In this document: in pieces, positions 41,423 through 49,695 of the stretch
Position numbering within the stretch: position 1 is the first letter of the stretch
Layout: the number at the start of each line of letters is the position of its first letter
Origin: Marivita hallyeonensis
GTDB lineage: Bacteria > Pseudomonadota > Alphaproteobacteria > Rhodobacterales > Rhodobacteraceae
Direction of reading: 5' to 3'
Assembly (NCBI RefSeq): GCF_900129875.1
Contig: NZ_FQXC01000010.1
Location: forward strand, 1-55,690
Length of the DNA: 55,690 nucleotides
Notes under the pieces: model-generated
What the model saw: the letters and a program-made list of their open reading frames with translations, nothing else
Databases searched by the model: none
Told to the model about the DNA's origin: nothing
Program-made: the position numbers and the translations under genes

Positions 41423-42271
41423 ATGAAACTCTTGCGATTTGGTCCCAAGGGCCAGGAAAAACCCGGCATTCTGGATGCGGATGGACATGTGCGAGACCTG
41501 TCCGACCACGTGACCGATTTCGCAGGAGCGACCGTGTCGCTCGAAGCGCTCGACACGTTGCGGTCCGTGGACGTGGCTGCCCTGCCACTGGTGTCCGAGC
41601 CGGGGCGCATCGGAAGCTGCCTCGCCGCGGTGCCGAACTTTTTCTGCATCGGCCTCAACTATGCCAAACACGCAGAGGAAACCGGGGCCGAACCGCCGAA
41701 AGAGCCGATCCTCTTCTCCAAGGCCACGTCGGCCCTGTCCGGTCCGTTCGATCCGGTGATCATCCCACGCGGGTCGGTCAAAGGTGACTGGGAGGTCGAG
41801 CTCGGCGTCGTGATCGGCCGGACCGCGCTTTACGTCAGCGAGGACGACGCGCTGGACTACGTGGCGGGCTATTGCACGATCAACGACGTTTCCGAGCGGG
41901 AGTTTCAGATCGAAAAGGGCGGCCAGTGGATGAAGGGCAAATCCGCGCCGACATTTGGCCCGACAGGCCCCTACCTTGTGACGGCCGATGAGGTGCCTGA
42001 CCCGCAGAATCTACGCGTAACTCTGACCCTCAACGGAGAGACGGTGCAGGACTCCAACACTGACGACATGATCTTCACCGTGCGTGAAATCGTGTCCTAC
42101 ATGAGCCAGTTCATGGAGCTGCAACCCGGCGATATCATCGCCACCGGCACGCCCTCTGGCGTCGGCATGGGCATGAAACCACAGCGCTTCCTCAAACCCG
42201 GAGACGTGATGGAGGTCGAGGTCGAAGGGCTGGGCCGTCAGCGTCAGGTGGCAGAGGCGGCAGAAATCTAA
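41423..42271 (+). CDS. FAH-family 2,4-diketo-3-deoxy acid hydrolase-like protein
   Basis: A 282-residue fumarylacetoacetase-fold protein. It has IGLNYAKHAEETG (about residues 75-87), the metal ligands in DWEVELGVVIG and the GDIIATGTPSGVG signature. It resembles the 2,4-diketo-3-deoxy-L-fuconate/rhamnonate hydrolases and ureidoglycolate lyase-like proteins. The known hydrolases cleave a 2,4-diketo acid to pyruvate plus lactate or glycolate. The SDR at 30720 could supply its substrate. GGAAGG lies six bases before the ATG, 38 bases after gntR, so the two probably share operator 6. Confidence 0.78.
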   Translation: MKLLRFGPKGQEKPGILDADGHVRDLSDHVTDFAGATVSLEALDTLRSVDVAALPLVSEPGRIGSCLAAVPNFFCIGLNYAKHAEETGAEPPKEPILFSKATSALSGPFDPVIIPRGSVKGDWEVELGVVIGRTALYVSEDDALDYVAGYCTINDVSEREFQIEKGGQWMKGKSAPTFGPTGPYLVTADEVPDPQNLRVTLTLNGETVQDSNTDDMIFTVREIVSYMSQFMELQPGDIIATGTPSGVGMGMKPQRFLKPGDVMEVEVEGLGRQRQVAEAAEI

Positions 42272-42563
42272 AGGCTGAACGCGGACTGCTTCTCTCACAT
42301 CAGAGACGCTGGTTCGTTAAAAAAAGTGCGGTCTTGAGCCACTCAAACCGCATCTTTCCAGAATTGCGCTCTGGCGATTCGGCTTGGAGCGTACTCAGAT
42401 AACGCGACCTTCGCAGCGATTGTAATTTGTTTCCAGACGCTGCATCGTTAGAGTGCATAGGCTCACTATTCCGAGCCGTACTCGATGCAGGTTGTTTACC
42501 GCTTGCTCGTCCGCTGTCCGACTTGAACACAAAGCCTCTTCCCACTTTTGGAGAAACAGAATT

Positions 42564-44537
42564 GTGAAAGATACGATCATTTTCGAAGCCGGGAATTTTG
42601 GCAACAAGAAGATTTACGCGTATGACGGAGTAGCTGTTAGCGAATTATTCGACATTAGCGGCACATTGCGAACAGCCGAGGATATGTCGAACGGCTTCGC
42701 GTTTTATGAAAGCTCCGCAACCGATCCGATCTACGAACTCCGCGTCTATGATGCACAATCCGGCTCGGTGACGACCATTCATACCGAGGATGCCCTAGCA
42801 GGATCGGGGGCGCCGTTTCTGACTGAGTACCAAGGCGGCGTCATTTACAAGGATTACGCAGTCGCGGGCAGCGAGCCGATTCGCTTCTTGAACGAAGGCA
42901 CGACGATAACGCTCGTCGATGACAGCGAGTCACCGTTCAACGATCGCTTCAACGGTGGCGGACATTATATGGACTGGCTTGGCATTGCCGGAGACGCGAT
43001 TTATGCGGCGGGCGGTAACGCCGGTAATGAACTCGCAATCAGGACCGGTGCCATTGGTGGCACGGTATACGAAGACTTTCACGTGACTTCCAGTTCTGAA
43101 AACGGCAGCCCGCGTGACTTTGTCATGGGTGATGGCGGTGTCTACTTTGTCGCCAACTTCCCCAATGGTGGTGGCAGTGGGTTTTTCGCAGGTAGTAGCG
43201 GCATTGTCTTCGGTGATGCGGCCGGTAACGTCAATGTTTTAACAAAGCCAGACGATCCCGGCGGCAGTCCGTTCATAGGTGACATCGAATACGCTGGTGA
43301 CACTCTGTTTGTGTCGGGTCGGAGGCCTTTATCTACAACAGATACGTTCAATTCCGATACAGGACTGTTCCGATTGGACACAAACGCACCGTTTGCCCTG
43401 GAACTTATCGCGTCGGTCATCAACGGTGTTCAGATCACTCCAAGTCAATTGGTCGATTTCGGTGAAAACCTGCTATTTGTCTCCAACAACAACCTATTTA
43501 TTTCGGATGGGACAGGTGCGGGGACTCAACAGCTGACATCAAACCTGACCGGGCTGCAAACGGTCGTCTCAGGCACCTCCAAAGCCTTCTTCTGGGGAAC
43601 CACAGCTGAGGCAGGACAAGAACTTTGGGTGACCGATGGGACAGTAGCAGGGACATCTCTTGTGACTGACCTGAATCCCGGCACGTCCGGACAGCAAGGT
43701 CTTGCAATCACGGTTCTGGATGATGTCGCGCATTTTCAGGCGTTTGCAGATAATGTGGCCGGGCTCTTTGCATCGGATGGCACCGAAATTGGAACCGAAC
43801 TCGTTTTTGCAGGAGGTCGCACGCCTGTTGCCGTAACACTTGGTCAAGATGACCAGACTATAAGGCTTTTGAATGAAGGACTTGGTCCTCTACGCGGTGT
43901 CGTAGATGCAGCAGGTGTCGGAACCATCCGAAGCCGTGACCCCGGCACGCCGAACGATGACACAATTGGATCCTTGGGTCGTAGTGAACGTCTCGATCTA
44001 CGTGATGGGTTGGACAGATTCATCATTTCGTCTCGATCAGATAGCTTCACGTCGGAAGTCTCCGCTGACTCGATTGAGCTATCGAACGGCATAGAAACCT
44101 ACGTGCTTGATAGCGTCGAACGCATCACATTTGTCGATGGCACACTCGTTCTAGACACCGGTGCCGGCGAAACGGCTGGCGAAGCGTATCGCATTTACCA
44201 AGCAGCCTTCAGCCGGACGCCAGACAATGACGGTCTCGAATTCTGGTTAAACGTGATGGACGGCGGGATGAGTATTGATGAAGTCGCTGGTTTCTTTCTG
44301 ACATCAGATGAATTCGAAAGGACATATGGCACAAGTCTTTCAAATTCGGATTTTGTGAACCAACTCTATCTTAACGTACTGCAACGCCCCGGAGACCCTG
44401 AGGGGTTTGCGTTTTGGCGCGATGACCTGAACAGTGGAGATATCACCCGGGCACAAGTTCTCGCGCGGTTCGCAGAGAGTCCAGAGAACGTGCAAAATCT
44501 CGCGCCGCTTATAGATGACGGCTATTTCCTTATCTGA
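42564..44537 (+). CDS. Secreted-type DUF4214 protein with TDGT repeats
   Basis: A 657-residue protein. The middle has repeats of the type L-x-(V/I/A)-(T/S)-DGT-x-x-GT (about residues 313-330, 353-373 and 398-415). The end has two DUF4214 units, AYRIYQAAFSRTPDNDGLEFWL and QLYLNVLQRPGDPEGFAFW. There is no N-terminal signal peptide, which together with DUF4214 suggests type I secretion and an adhesive or surface role. The start is a GTG with GGAG about ten bases upstream. Base composition and codons are visibly poorer in G/C than in all neighbours. The gene is probably a separate acquisition unrelated to sugar acids. The 292-base gap before it is also A/T-rich and holds no gene I can support. 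Confidence 0.75.
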   Translation: MKDTIIFEAGNFGNKKIYAYDGVAVSELFDISGTLRTAEDMSNGFAFYESSATDPIYELRVYDAQSGSVTTIHTEDALAGSGAPFLTEYQGGVIYKDYAVAGSEPIRFLNEGTTITLVDDSESPFNDRFNGGGHYMDWLGIAGDAIYAAGGNAGNELAIRTGAIGGTVYEDFHVTSSSENGSPRDFVMGDGGVYFVANFPNGGGSGFFAGSSGIVFGDAAGNVNVLTKPDDPGGSPFIGDIEYAGDTLFVSGRRPLSTTDTFNSDTGLFRLDTNAPFALELIASVINGVQITPSQLVDFGENLLFVSNNNLFISDGTGAGTQQLTSNLTGLQTVVSGTSKAFFWGTTAEAGQELWVTDGTVAGTSLVTDLNPGTSGQQGLAITVLDDVAHFQAFADNVAGLFASDGTEIGTELVFAGGRTPVAVTLGQDDQTIRLLNEGLGPLRGVVDAAGVGTIRSRDPGTPNDDTIGSLGRSERLDLRDGLDRFIISSRSDSFTSEVSADSIELSNGIETYVLDSVERITFVDGTLVLDTGAGETAGEAYRIYQAAFSRTPDNDGLEFWLNVMDGGMSIDEVAGFFLTSDEFERTYGTSLSNSDFVNQLYLNVLQRPGDPEGFAFWRDDLNSGDITRAQVLARFAESPENVQNLAPLIDDGYFLI

Positions 44538-44578
44538 CAGCAAAGCACGACGGACGCGATGCGTGTTTGGCGAGCACT

Positions 44579-45337
44579 TTAATGAATCAAAGACCCGCCA
44601 TTCACATCAACCTCTGACCCGGTGACGTAAGCCGACAGATCCGACGCCAAAAACAAAGCGCAGCCCGCCACGTCTTTCGCTTCCCCGGCGCGGCCCATCG
44701 GGATGCCATCCAGCACCATCTGCCGCATCTCGGGTGTCAGTTTGCCCGCCGTGATGTCGGTGTCGATGAAGCCCGGGCAGATCGCATTGGCCCGCACGTT
44801 GTCCGGGGCGAGTTCCCGCGCCATGGCTTTGGTCAGGCCGAGGATACCCGCTTTTGCGGCCGAGTAATGCGGCCCGCCGAAGATGCCACCGCCGCGTTGC
44901 GCAGACACAGAAGACATGTTGACAATGCTTCCCGATTTGCGCGCGCGCATGTGCGGGATCAGAGCTTGCGACATGTACAATGTCCCGCGCAGATTGACAT
45001 CGAGCACGGCATCGTAGTTTTCCGGCGCGATCTCCATGAGCTTCAGCGGCTGGGTGATGCCCGCGTTGTTTACCAATATATCCACCGCGCCAAACTTCGC
45101 CTCCACATGGCTCGCCAGTTTCAGACACGCTGTCCGATCGGTCACGTCACAGGCAAGTCCGATATGCCCGTCGCCGCTCAGATCATTCGCCGCCGCCTGT
45201 GCCGCGTCACCGTCCAGATCGAGGATCGCCACACGGCAACCGTGTTCGGCAAACAGAAGCGCCGTCGCCTTGCCCAGACCCCGTGCGCTTGCGGCGCCGG
45301 TGATGATGGCGGTCTTGCCGGTGAGAAGAGCTGTCAT
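44579..45337 (-). CDS. Short-chain dehydrogenase/reductase
   Basis: A 252-residue classical SDR with TGAASARGLG (residues 12-21), NNAG, a serine in NMSSVSAQ and the catalytic YSAAK. AAGGA lies six bases before the ATG. It overlaps the LtnD-like gene by four bases. It is the last of four genes read leftward from operator 7. A dehydrogenase for a sugar or polyol is likely, but the substrate is unknown. Confidence 0.8.
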   Translation of the reverse strand: MTALLTGKTAIITGAASARGLGKATALLFAEHGCRVAILDLDGDAAQAAANDLSGDGHIGLACDVTDRTACLKLASHVEAKFGAVDILVNNAGITQPLKLMEIAPENYDAVLDVNLRGTLYMSQALIPHMRARKSGSIVNMSSVSAQRGGGIFGGPHYSAAKAGILGLTKAMARELAPDNVRANAICPGFIDTDITAGKLTPEMRQMVLDGIPMGRAGEAKDVAGCALFLASDLSAYVTGSEVDVNGGSLIH

Positions 45338-46224
45338 GGTGTGTCCTTCAGTTTTTGTCCCATCAACGCCTCGTAGGCGCGGATGACGCGGCTGTCGTCT
45401 TGTCGCCCGTGTCCCATGGCCGAAGCGGCGGTAAACATCTGGTACGCGGCGGCGGACAGGGGCAGGGGCACACCCGCGTCTTTGCCGGTCTGCAGGACCA
45501 ATCCGAGATCCTTGATGAAGATGTCAACGCTCGACGCAACCGGCGCATCGTCCTGCATCATCCGTGGCCCCCGGTCGGCGAGCATCCACGAATTGCCCGC
45601 CGCATTAGTGACGATGTCGTAAAGCGTCTGCGGATCGCACCCGGCTTTTGCGCCAAGCGCCATCAGTTCAGCCGCCACCGCCAGATGCACACCCGCTGCG
45701 AGTTGGTGTACCACCTTGTAGGTCGCGGCCTGTCCGGACTCATCGCCCAAGCGGTGCACGATGCCCGACACTGCATCGAGAACGGGCCCGGCGCGATCGA
45801 ACGCTTGCGCAGGACCGGACGCCATCACGGTCAGTGTCCCGGCTTCCGCCCCGACTTGACCACCCGAGACCGGCGCGTCCAGCAGAACATGCCCCGCCTC
45901 GGCCACCCGCGCCGCGATCTCTCGCGCATCCGATGGCGCAACTGTCGAAGACAGCATGACCGTGGCACCCGGCGCGAGGGCAGCCATAAGGCCTGTATCG
46001 AACAGAACCGCGCGCACCTGATCGGCGTTCACCACCATGATGAGAAGAAGGTCGGCCTCTTGCGCCGCTTCCTCCGCCGTATCGCATGGCACGCCACCCG
46101 CATCGCTGAAACGCTGGCGTGCCTCCGGCGACAGGTCGTACCCTTTCAGATCGATCCCCGCCTTCAGGATATTCCGCGCCATACCAAGGCCCATGGCACC
46201 CAGCCCGATGATTGAAGTGCTCAT
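45334..46224 (-). CDS. LtnD-like 3-hydroxyisobutyrate dehydrogenase-family oxidoreductase (paralog 4)
   Basis: A 296-residue beta-hydroxyacid dehydrogenase with the GLGAMGLGMA loop, DAPVSGGQVGA, and the lysine helix AATYKVVHQLAAGVH. Among the four paralogs here it is the one most like LtnD (compare NQLLAGVH, and GNSWM with GSSWM). It may oxidise threonate or a close branched analogue. It overlaps the transketolase C-terminal subunit gene by four bases. Confidence 0.8.
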   Translation of the reverse strand: MSTSIIGLGAMGLGMARNILKAGIDLKGYDLSPEARQRFSDAGGVPCDTAEEAAQEADLLLIMVVNADQVRAVLFDTGLMAALAPGATVMLSSTVAPSDAREIAARVAEAGHVLLDAPVSGGQVGAEAGTLTVMASGPAQAFDRAGPVLDAVSGIVHRLGDESGQAATYKVVHQLAAGVHLAVAAELMALGAKAGCDPQTLYDIVTNAAGNSWMLADRGPRMMQDDAPVASSVDIFIKDLGLVLQTGKDAGVPLPLSAAAYQMFTAASAMGHGRQDDSRVIRAYEALMGQKLKDTP

Positions 46225-47267
46225 TGCGCCACCCAGGATTTAACCGACTGACAGACTGCATCGACCGTCAGCCCATATTGTTGGTGTAGTGTCGGAAGCG
46301 CCCCCGCATCCAGAAACTCGTCCGGCAGGCCGATCTGGCGGAACGGCACATGCACACCGGCGCGCATCAGGGTCGCTGCAACCGCTTCGCCCAGACCACC
46401 CGTGACCGAATGGTTCTCCGCCGTCACAACCAGCCGCCCACCCTTCGCGGCTTCGGCTGTGATCGTCTCTGCGTCCAGCGGCTTGATCGTCGGCGAATGC
46501 AGCACGGCGCAGGACACGCCATCTTTGGCAAGCGCCTTTGCCGCGTCCAGAACCCGCATCGTCATGAAGCCGGACGCGATGAACAAAACATCCGATCCAT
46601 CATGGATCATCTGCGCCTTGCCGAGCTTGAACTGGTAATCGTAAGCGCCCAGCACGTTCGGCACTTGGCCGCGCAAAAGGCGCATGTAGACCGGGCCGGG
46701 ATGGTCGGCGATTACCTTCGTCGCCTGCATCGTATCGATGGCATCGCAGGGGTCCAGAACCGTCAGGTTCGGCATTCCGCGCATGATCGCCAGATCCTCG
46801 GTCGCCTGATGGCTGGGACCGTAGCCCGTGGTCAGGCCGGGCAGGGCGCAGCAGATTTTGACGGGCAGGTTTTCCTCGGCAATCGCCATGCAGATGAAGT
46901 CATAGGCCCGACGCGACGCGAAGACGGCGTAGGTCGTTGCAAAGGGCGTGAACCCTTCGCGCGCCAAGCCCGCGGCGGCGGAAATCATCACCTGCTCTGC
47001 CATGCCCATCTGGTAGAAGCGGTCGGGATACGCATTCGCGAAAACATGCAGGTCGGTGTATTTCGACAGGTCTGCGGACAGCCCGACAATATCGTCTCGG
47101 GTCTTGGCCAACTCGATCAGCGCGTTTCCGAATGGCGCTGCAATGGTGTCGCGGCCTTCGGAATCGAGCGAGGCGATCATAGCGGATGTCGCGACCTTGC
47201 TCTCTGGTACGGTGCGTGGCGTGTATTTCGACTTGCGGCGCGAATGGGGTGGGAAATGCTCGGTCAT
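46221..47267 (-). CDS. Transketolase-like protein, C-terminal subunit
   Basis: A 348-residue protein with the transketolase pyrimidine-binding domain (SADLSKYTDLHVFANAYPDRF, MGMAEQVMISAAAGLA, near residues 70-120) and the transketolase_C domain. It is the second half of a split, two-gene transketolase. The first half is encoded immediately upstream with a four-base overlap. Split transketolases of acid- and branched-sugar clusters, such as the AptA/AptB apulose-4-phosphate enzyme, have this form. The substrate here is inferred to differ from that of the full-length enzyme at 11335. Confidence 0.87.
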   Translation of the reverse strand: MTEHFPPHSRRKSKYTPRTVPESKVATSAMIASLDSEGRDTIAAPFGNALIELAKTRDDIVGLSADLSKYTDLHVFANAYPDRFYQMGMAEQVMISAAAGLAREGFTPFATTYAVFASRRAYDFICMAIAEENLPVKICCALPGLTTGYGPSHQATEDLAIMRGMPNLTVLDPCDAIDTMQATKVIADHPGPVYMRLLRGQVPNVLGAYDYQFKLGKAQMIHDGSDVLFIASGFMTMRVLDAAKALAKDGVSCAVLHSPTIKPLDAETITAEAAKGGRLVVTAENHSVTGGLGEAVAATLMRAGVHVPFRQIGLPDEFLDAGALPTLHQQYGLTVDAVCQSVKSWVAQ

Positions 47268-48115
47268 ACGGGCTTGCCCTCGTCCAGAATGGCCAAGGCC
47301 TTGGCCCACTCCTCGGGCTCGACACGCACGAAATGCGCCATCTCGCGCTCTTCGAGGAAGGGCACGCCCTTGCACATCTTCGTACGGCAGATGATGACGC
47401 GCGGTTTCGCTTCTTTGAGATGACGCGCGGTATCGAACGCGCTGACCAATGCGTCGAGGTCGTTGCCATCGACCTCCTGCGCATGCCAGCCGAACGCCTC
47501 CCATTGCGGCGCTTGCGGGCCGCTTGCCAAGGCATCCGTCGTCTTGCCATCGGCCTGCTGGTCGTTGAAATCGACCAAGCAGATCAGGTTGTCGAGCTTC
47601 CACTGCACCGCCGACATCACCGCTTCCCAGGTCGATCCTTCGCCAAGCTCTCCATCCGACATGAGGTTGTAGACAAAGGCCGGATTGCCCTTCCGCTTCA
47701 GACCCATCGCAGCGCCGACCGCAATGCCAAGGCCGTGGCCCAAAGACCCGCCCGTGATCTCCATTCCCGGCGTGTAGGCGGCCATGCCGGACATGGGCAT
47801 GCGCGAGTCATCCATGCCGTAGGTGGGAATCTCGCCTTCGGGCAAGACACCCGCCTCAATCAGCGCCGAATACAAAGCAATCGCATAATGGCCGATGGAC
47901 AGGTAGAACCGGTCGCGCCCCTCCCATTCGGGATCATTCGGCCGATAGGTCAGGGCGTGGAAATAGCTGACGGCCAGAAGATCGGCCGCGCCAAGCGCCT
48001 GACCGATATAGCCCTGACCCTGCACCTCGCCCATGAGCAGCGCATTGCGCCGGATTGCCCAGGCACGTTGCGCGAGACTCACATTGGGCCGCGATACCGC
48101 CGCTGCATCCGTCAC
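47264..48115 (-). CDS. Transketolase-like protein, N-terminal (TPP-binding) subunit
   Basis: A 283-residue protein with the thiamine diphosphate-binding half: SIGHYAIALYSALIEAG, GLGIAVGAAMGLKRKG, and SDGELGEG leading to DFNDQQADG. The start is a GTG with GGGGAGGAG upstream; longer in-frame readings would run through operator 7 and into the divergent gene. It is the first of four genes read leftward (split transketolase, LtnD-like, SDR). Confidence 0.87.
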   Translation of the reverse strand: MTDAAAVSRPNVSLAQRAWAIRRNALLMGEVQGQGYIGQALGAADLLAVSYFHALTYRPNDPEWEGRDRFYLSIGHYAIALYSALIEAGVLPEGEIPTYGMDDSRMPMSGMAAYTPGMEITGGSLGHGLGIAVGAAMGLKRKGNPAFVYNLMSDGELGEGSTWEAVMSAVQWKLDNLICLVDFNDQQADGKTTDALASGPQAPQWEAFGWHAQEVDGNDLDALVSAFDTARHLKEAKPRVIICRTKMCKGVPFLEEREMAHFVRVEPEEWAKALAILDEGKPV

Positions 48116-48186
48116 GCGCTCCTCCCCATCGTCCCCCTGTTTGCGCGGCAGGGAAGCACCACGCGCAGGTTTTGGCAATCTAAATT

Positions 48187-48196
48187 TGGTATACCA
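48187..48196. promoter_or_regulatory. Operator 7: TGGTATACCA between the split transketolase and DRL operons
   Basis: The exact ten-base core, in AAATT-TGGTATACCA-TTTCC context. It is 72 bases from the leftward start and 54 bases from the rightward start. Confidence 0.83.
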
Positions 48197-48249
48197 TTTC
48201 CCCACAGCACGATTAGGGTGCAAGACCAAAAGGTCGGGGAGGGAGAAAG

Positions 48250-49584
48250 ATGAATCTGTCATCCATGCTGGCAGCACGCGCCGACGCCGGGCAACCGGTC
48301 CGCATCGGCCTGATCGGTGCGGGCAAGTTCGGGTCGATGATCCTGAACCAGGCAAAGTACCTGAACGGATTACACGTGGTCGGCATCGCGGATCTGGACA
48401 TCGAGAAGGCGCACGCGTCGCTGGCCCGCGTCGGCTGGACCGAGAACCGCTTCGCCACGTCGCTGGACGACGCGCTTTCCACTGGCAAAACGCATGTGCT
48501 GGACGACGCGAAGGCGCTCTGTGCCTTTGACGGGATCGACTGCCTCATCGAGGCGACGGGCCATCCGCTTGCCGGGGTCCGCCATGCCTTGGCCGCCATT
48601 GAGCACGGCAAGCACGTTGTCATGGTGAATGTCGAGGCCGACATTCTTTGCGGCCCGATCCTTTCCAAGCGGGCACAAGAGGCCGATGTGATCTATTCGA
48701 TGGCCTATGGCGACCAGCCCGCCGCAATCTGTGAACTGGTCGACTGGGTCCATACCGCCGGGTTCGAACTGGTCGCGGCGGGTAAAGGCATGAACTTCGC
48801 GCCGCCTTACCGCTATTCGACCCCGGACACGGTTTGGAGCTTCTTCGGCTGGACCGAAGAGGAGGTGGCGAAGGGCGACTTCAATCCCAAGATGTACAAC
48901 TCCTTCACCGACGGCACCAAAGCCGCGATCGAGATGGCCGCCGTCGCGAATGCGACCGGGCTGGATTGCCCCGATGACGGGCTGGCCTTCCCGCCCGCCG
49001 GGCTGCACGATCTGGCGCAAGTCTTCAAACCGGTCTCCGAGGGTGGACGCCTCGACAGTACCGGTCTCGTCGATATCGCCGCCAGCCGCGAACCGGACGG
49101 ACGGGTGGTTTGGAACAACATCCAGTACGGCATGTTCGTGACCTTCAAAGCGCCTGACGCCTACGCGCGCGACTGTTTCCAGCAATACGGGCTGCTCACC
49201 GATGACAGCGGCTGGTACGCATCGATGTGGCGGCCCTTCCACCTCATCGGGTTGGAGACCAGCGTCTCCGTCCTCTCGGCCTGCCTCCGGGGTGAGGCCA
49301 CCGGCAGTTCCACCCGTTACCGCGCCGATGCCGTGGCGACCGCAAAGCGTGACCTGAAGGCTGGAGACTGGCTCGACGGAGAAGGCGGCTTCACTGTCTG
49401 GGCCAAAGCCATCCCCGCGCGGATCGCGGCCCCGATGGACGCGCTGCCCATCGGTCTGGCGCATCACGTGCGGCTCAAACGAGACGTCGCGCAAGACCAT
49501 GTCGTCACCTTCGATGATGTCGATCTGACCGAGGATCAGGACATCGTCGCGCTGCGTACAGAGCAGAAAGCCATGATGGAATAA
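48250..49584 (+). CDS. DXP-reductoisomerase-like (DRL) family NAD(P)H oxidoreductase with SAF domain
   Basis: A 444-residue protein. The N-terminal Rossmann domain has IGLIGAGKFGSMI (about residues 19-31) and LIEATGHP. A central catalytic domain has AAGKGMNFAPPYRYSTPD. A C-terminal SAF-like part starts near RADAVATAKRDLKAGDW. This layout matches the DRL family, first described in Brucella as an alternative enzyme making methylerythritol phosphate. Many members are annotated only as oxidoreductases. In this setting a rearrangement and redox step on a branched or keto sugar acid is a more natural role than isoprenoid synthesis. GGAGGGAGAAAG precedes the ATG. The family match is from memory. Confidence 0.7.
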   Translation: MNLSSMLAARADAGQPVRIGLIGAGKFGSMILNQAKYLNGLHVVGIADLDIEKAHASLARVGWTENRFATSLDDALSTGKTHVLDDAKALCAFDGIDCLIEATGHPLAGVRHALAAIEHGKHVVMVNVEADILCGPILSKRAQEADVIYSMAYGDQPAAICELVDWVHTAGFELVAAGKGMNFAPPYRYSTPDTVWSFFGWTEEEVAKGDFNPKMYNSFTDGTKAAIEMAAVANATGLDCPDDGLAFPPAGLHDLAQVFKPVSEGGRLDSTGLVDIAASREPDGRVVWNNIQYGMFVTFKAPDAYARDCFQQYGLLTDDSGWYASMWRPFHLIGLETSVSVLSACLRGEATGSSTRYRADAVATAKRDLKAGDWLDGEGGFTVWAKAIPARIAAPMDALPIGLAHHVRLKRDVAQDHVVTFDDVDLTEDQDIVALRTEQKAMME

Positions 49585-49659
49585 CCAAGCCAGACGCGCA
49601 TTTATGGTTTCCCTTTGCCCAAACTGCTCTACTCTTTCGTCATTCAAAAACAAAACCAT

Positions 49660-49677
49660 GGGACGCAATGACGTCCC
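49660..49677 (+). promoter_or_regulatory. Small stem-loop upstream of tctC
   Basis: A six-base perfect stem (GGGACG/CGTCCC) with a six-base loop lies in the 111-base gap before tctC, about 20 bases upstream of its ATG. It may stabilise or process the mRNA there. No promoter is obvious. Confidence 0.4.
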
Positions 49678-49695
49678 GTCCAGGGAGGACACTTC

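Noticed and set aside
48250-49584. DRL-family gene as the organism's isoprenoid (MEP pathway) enzyme
   Set aside because: Possible in principle, but its location on a plasmid in a sugar-acid operon with a TTT transporter makes an essential housekeeping role unlikely.
48250-49584. Assignment of this gene as D-apionate oxidoisomerase (ApnO)
   Set aside because: No other apionate-pathway genes (lactonase, RuBisCO-like decarboxylase, oxo-isoapionate kinase) are seen, and the domain layout does not match my memory of ApnO.
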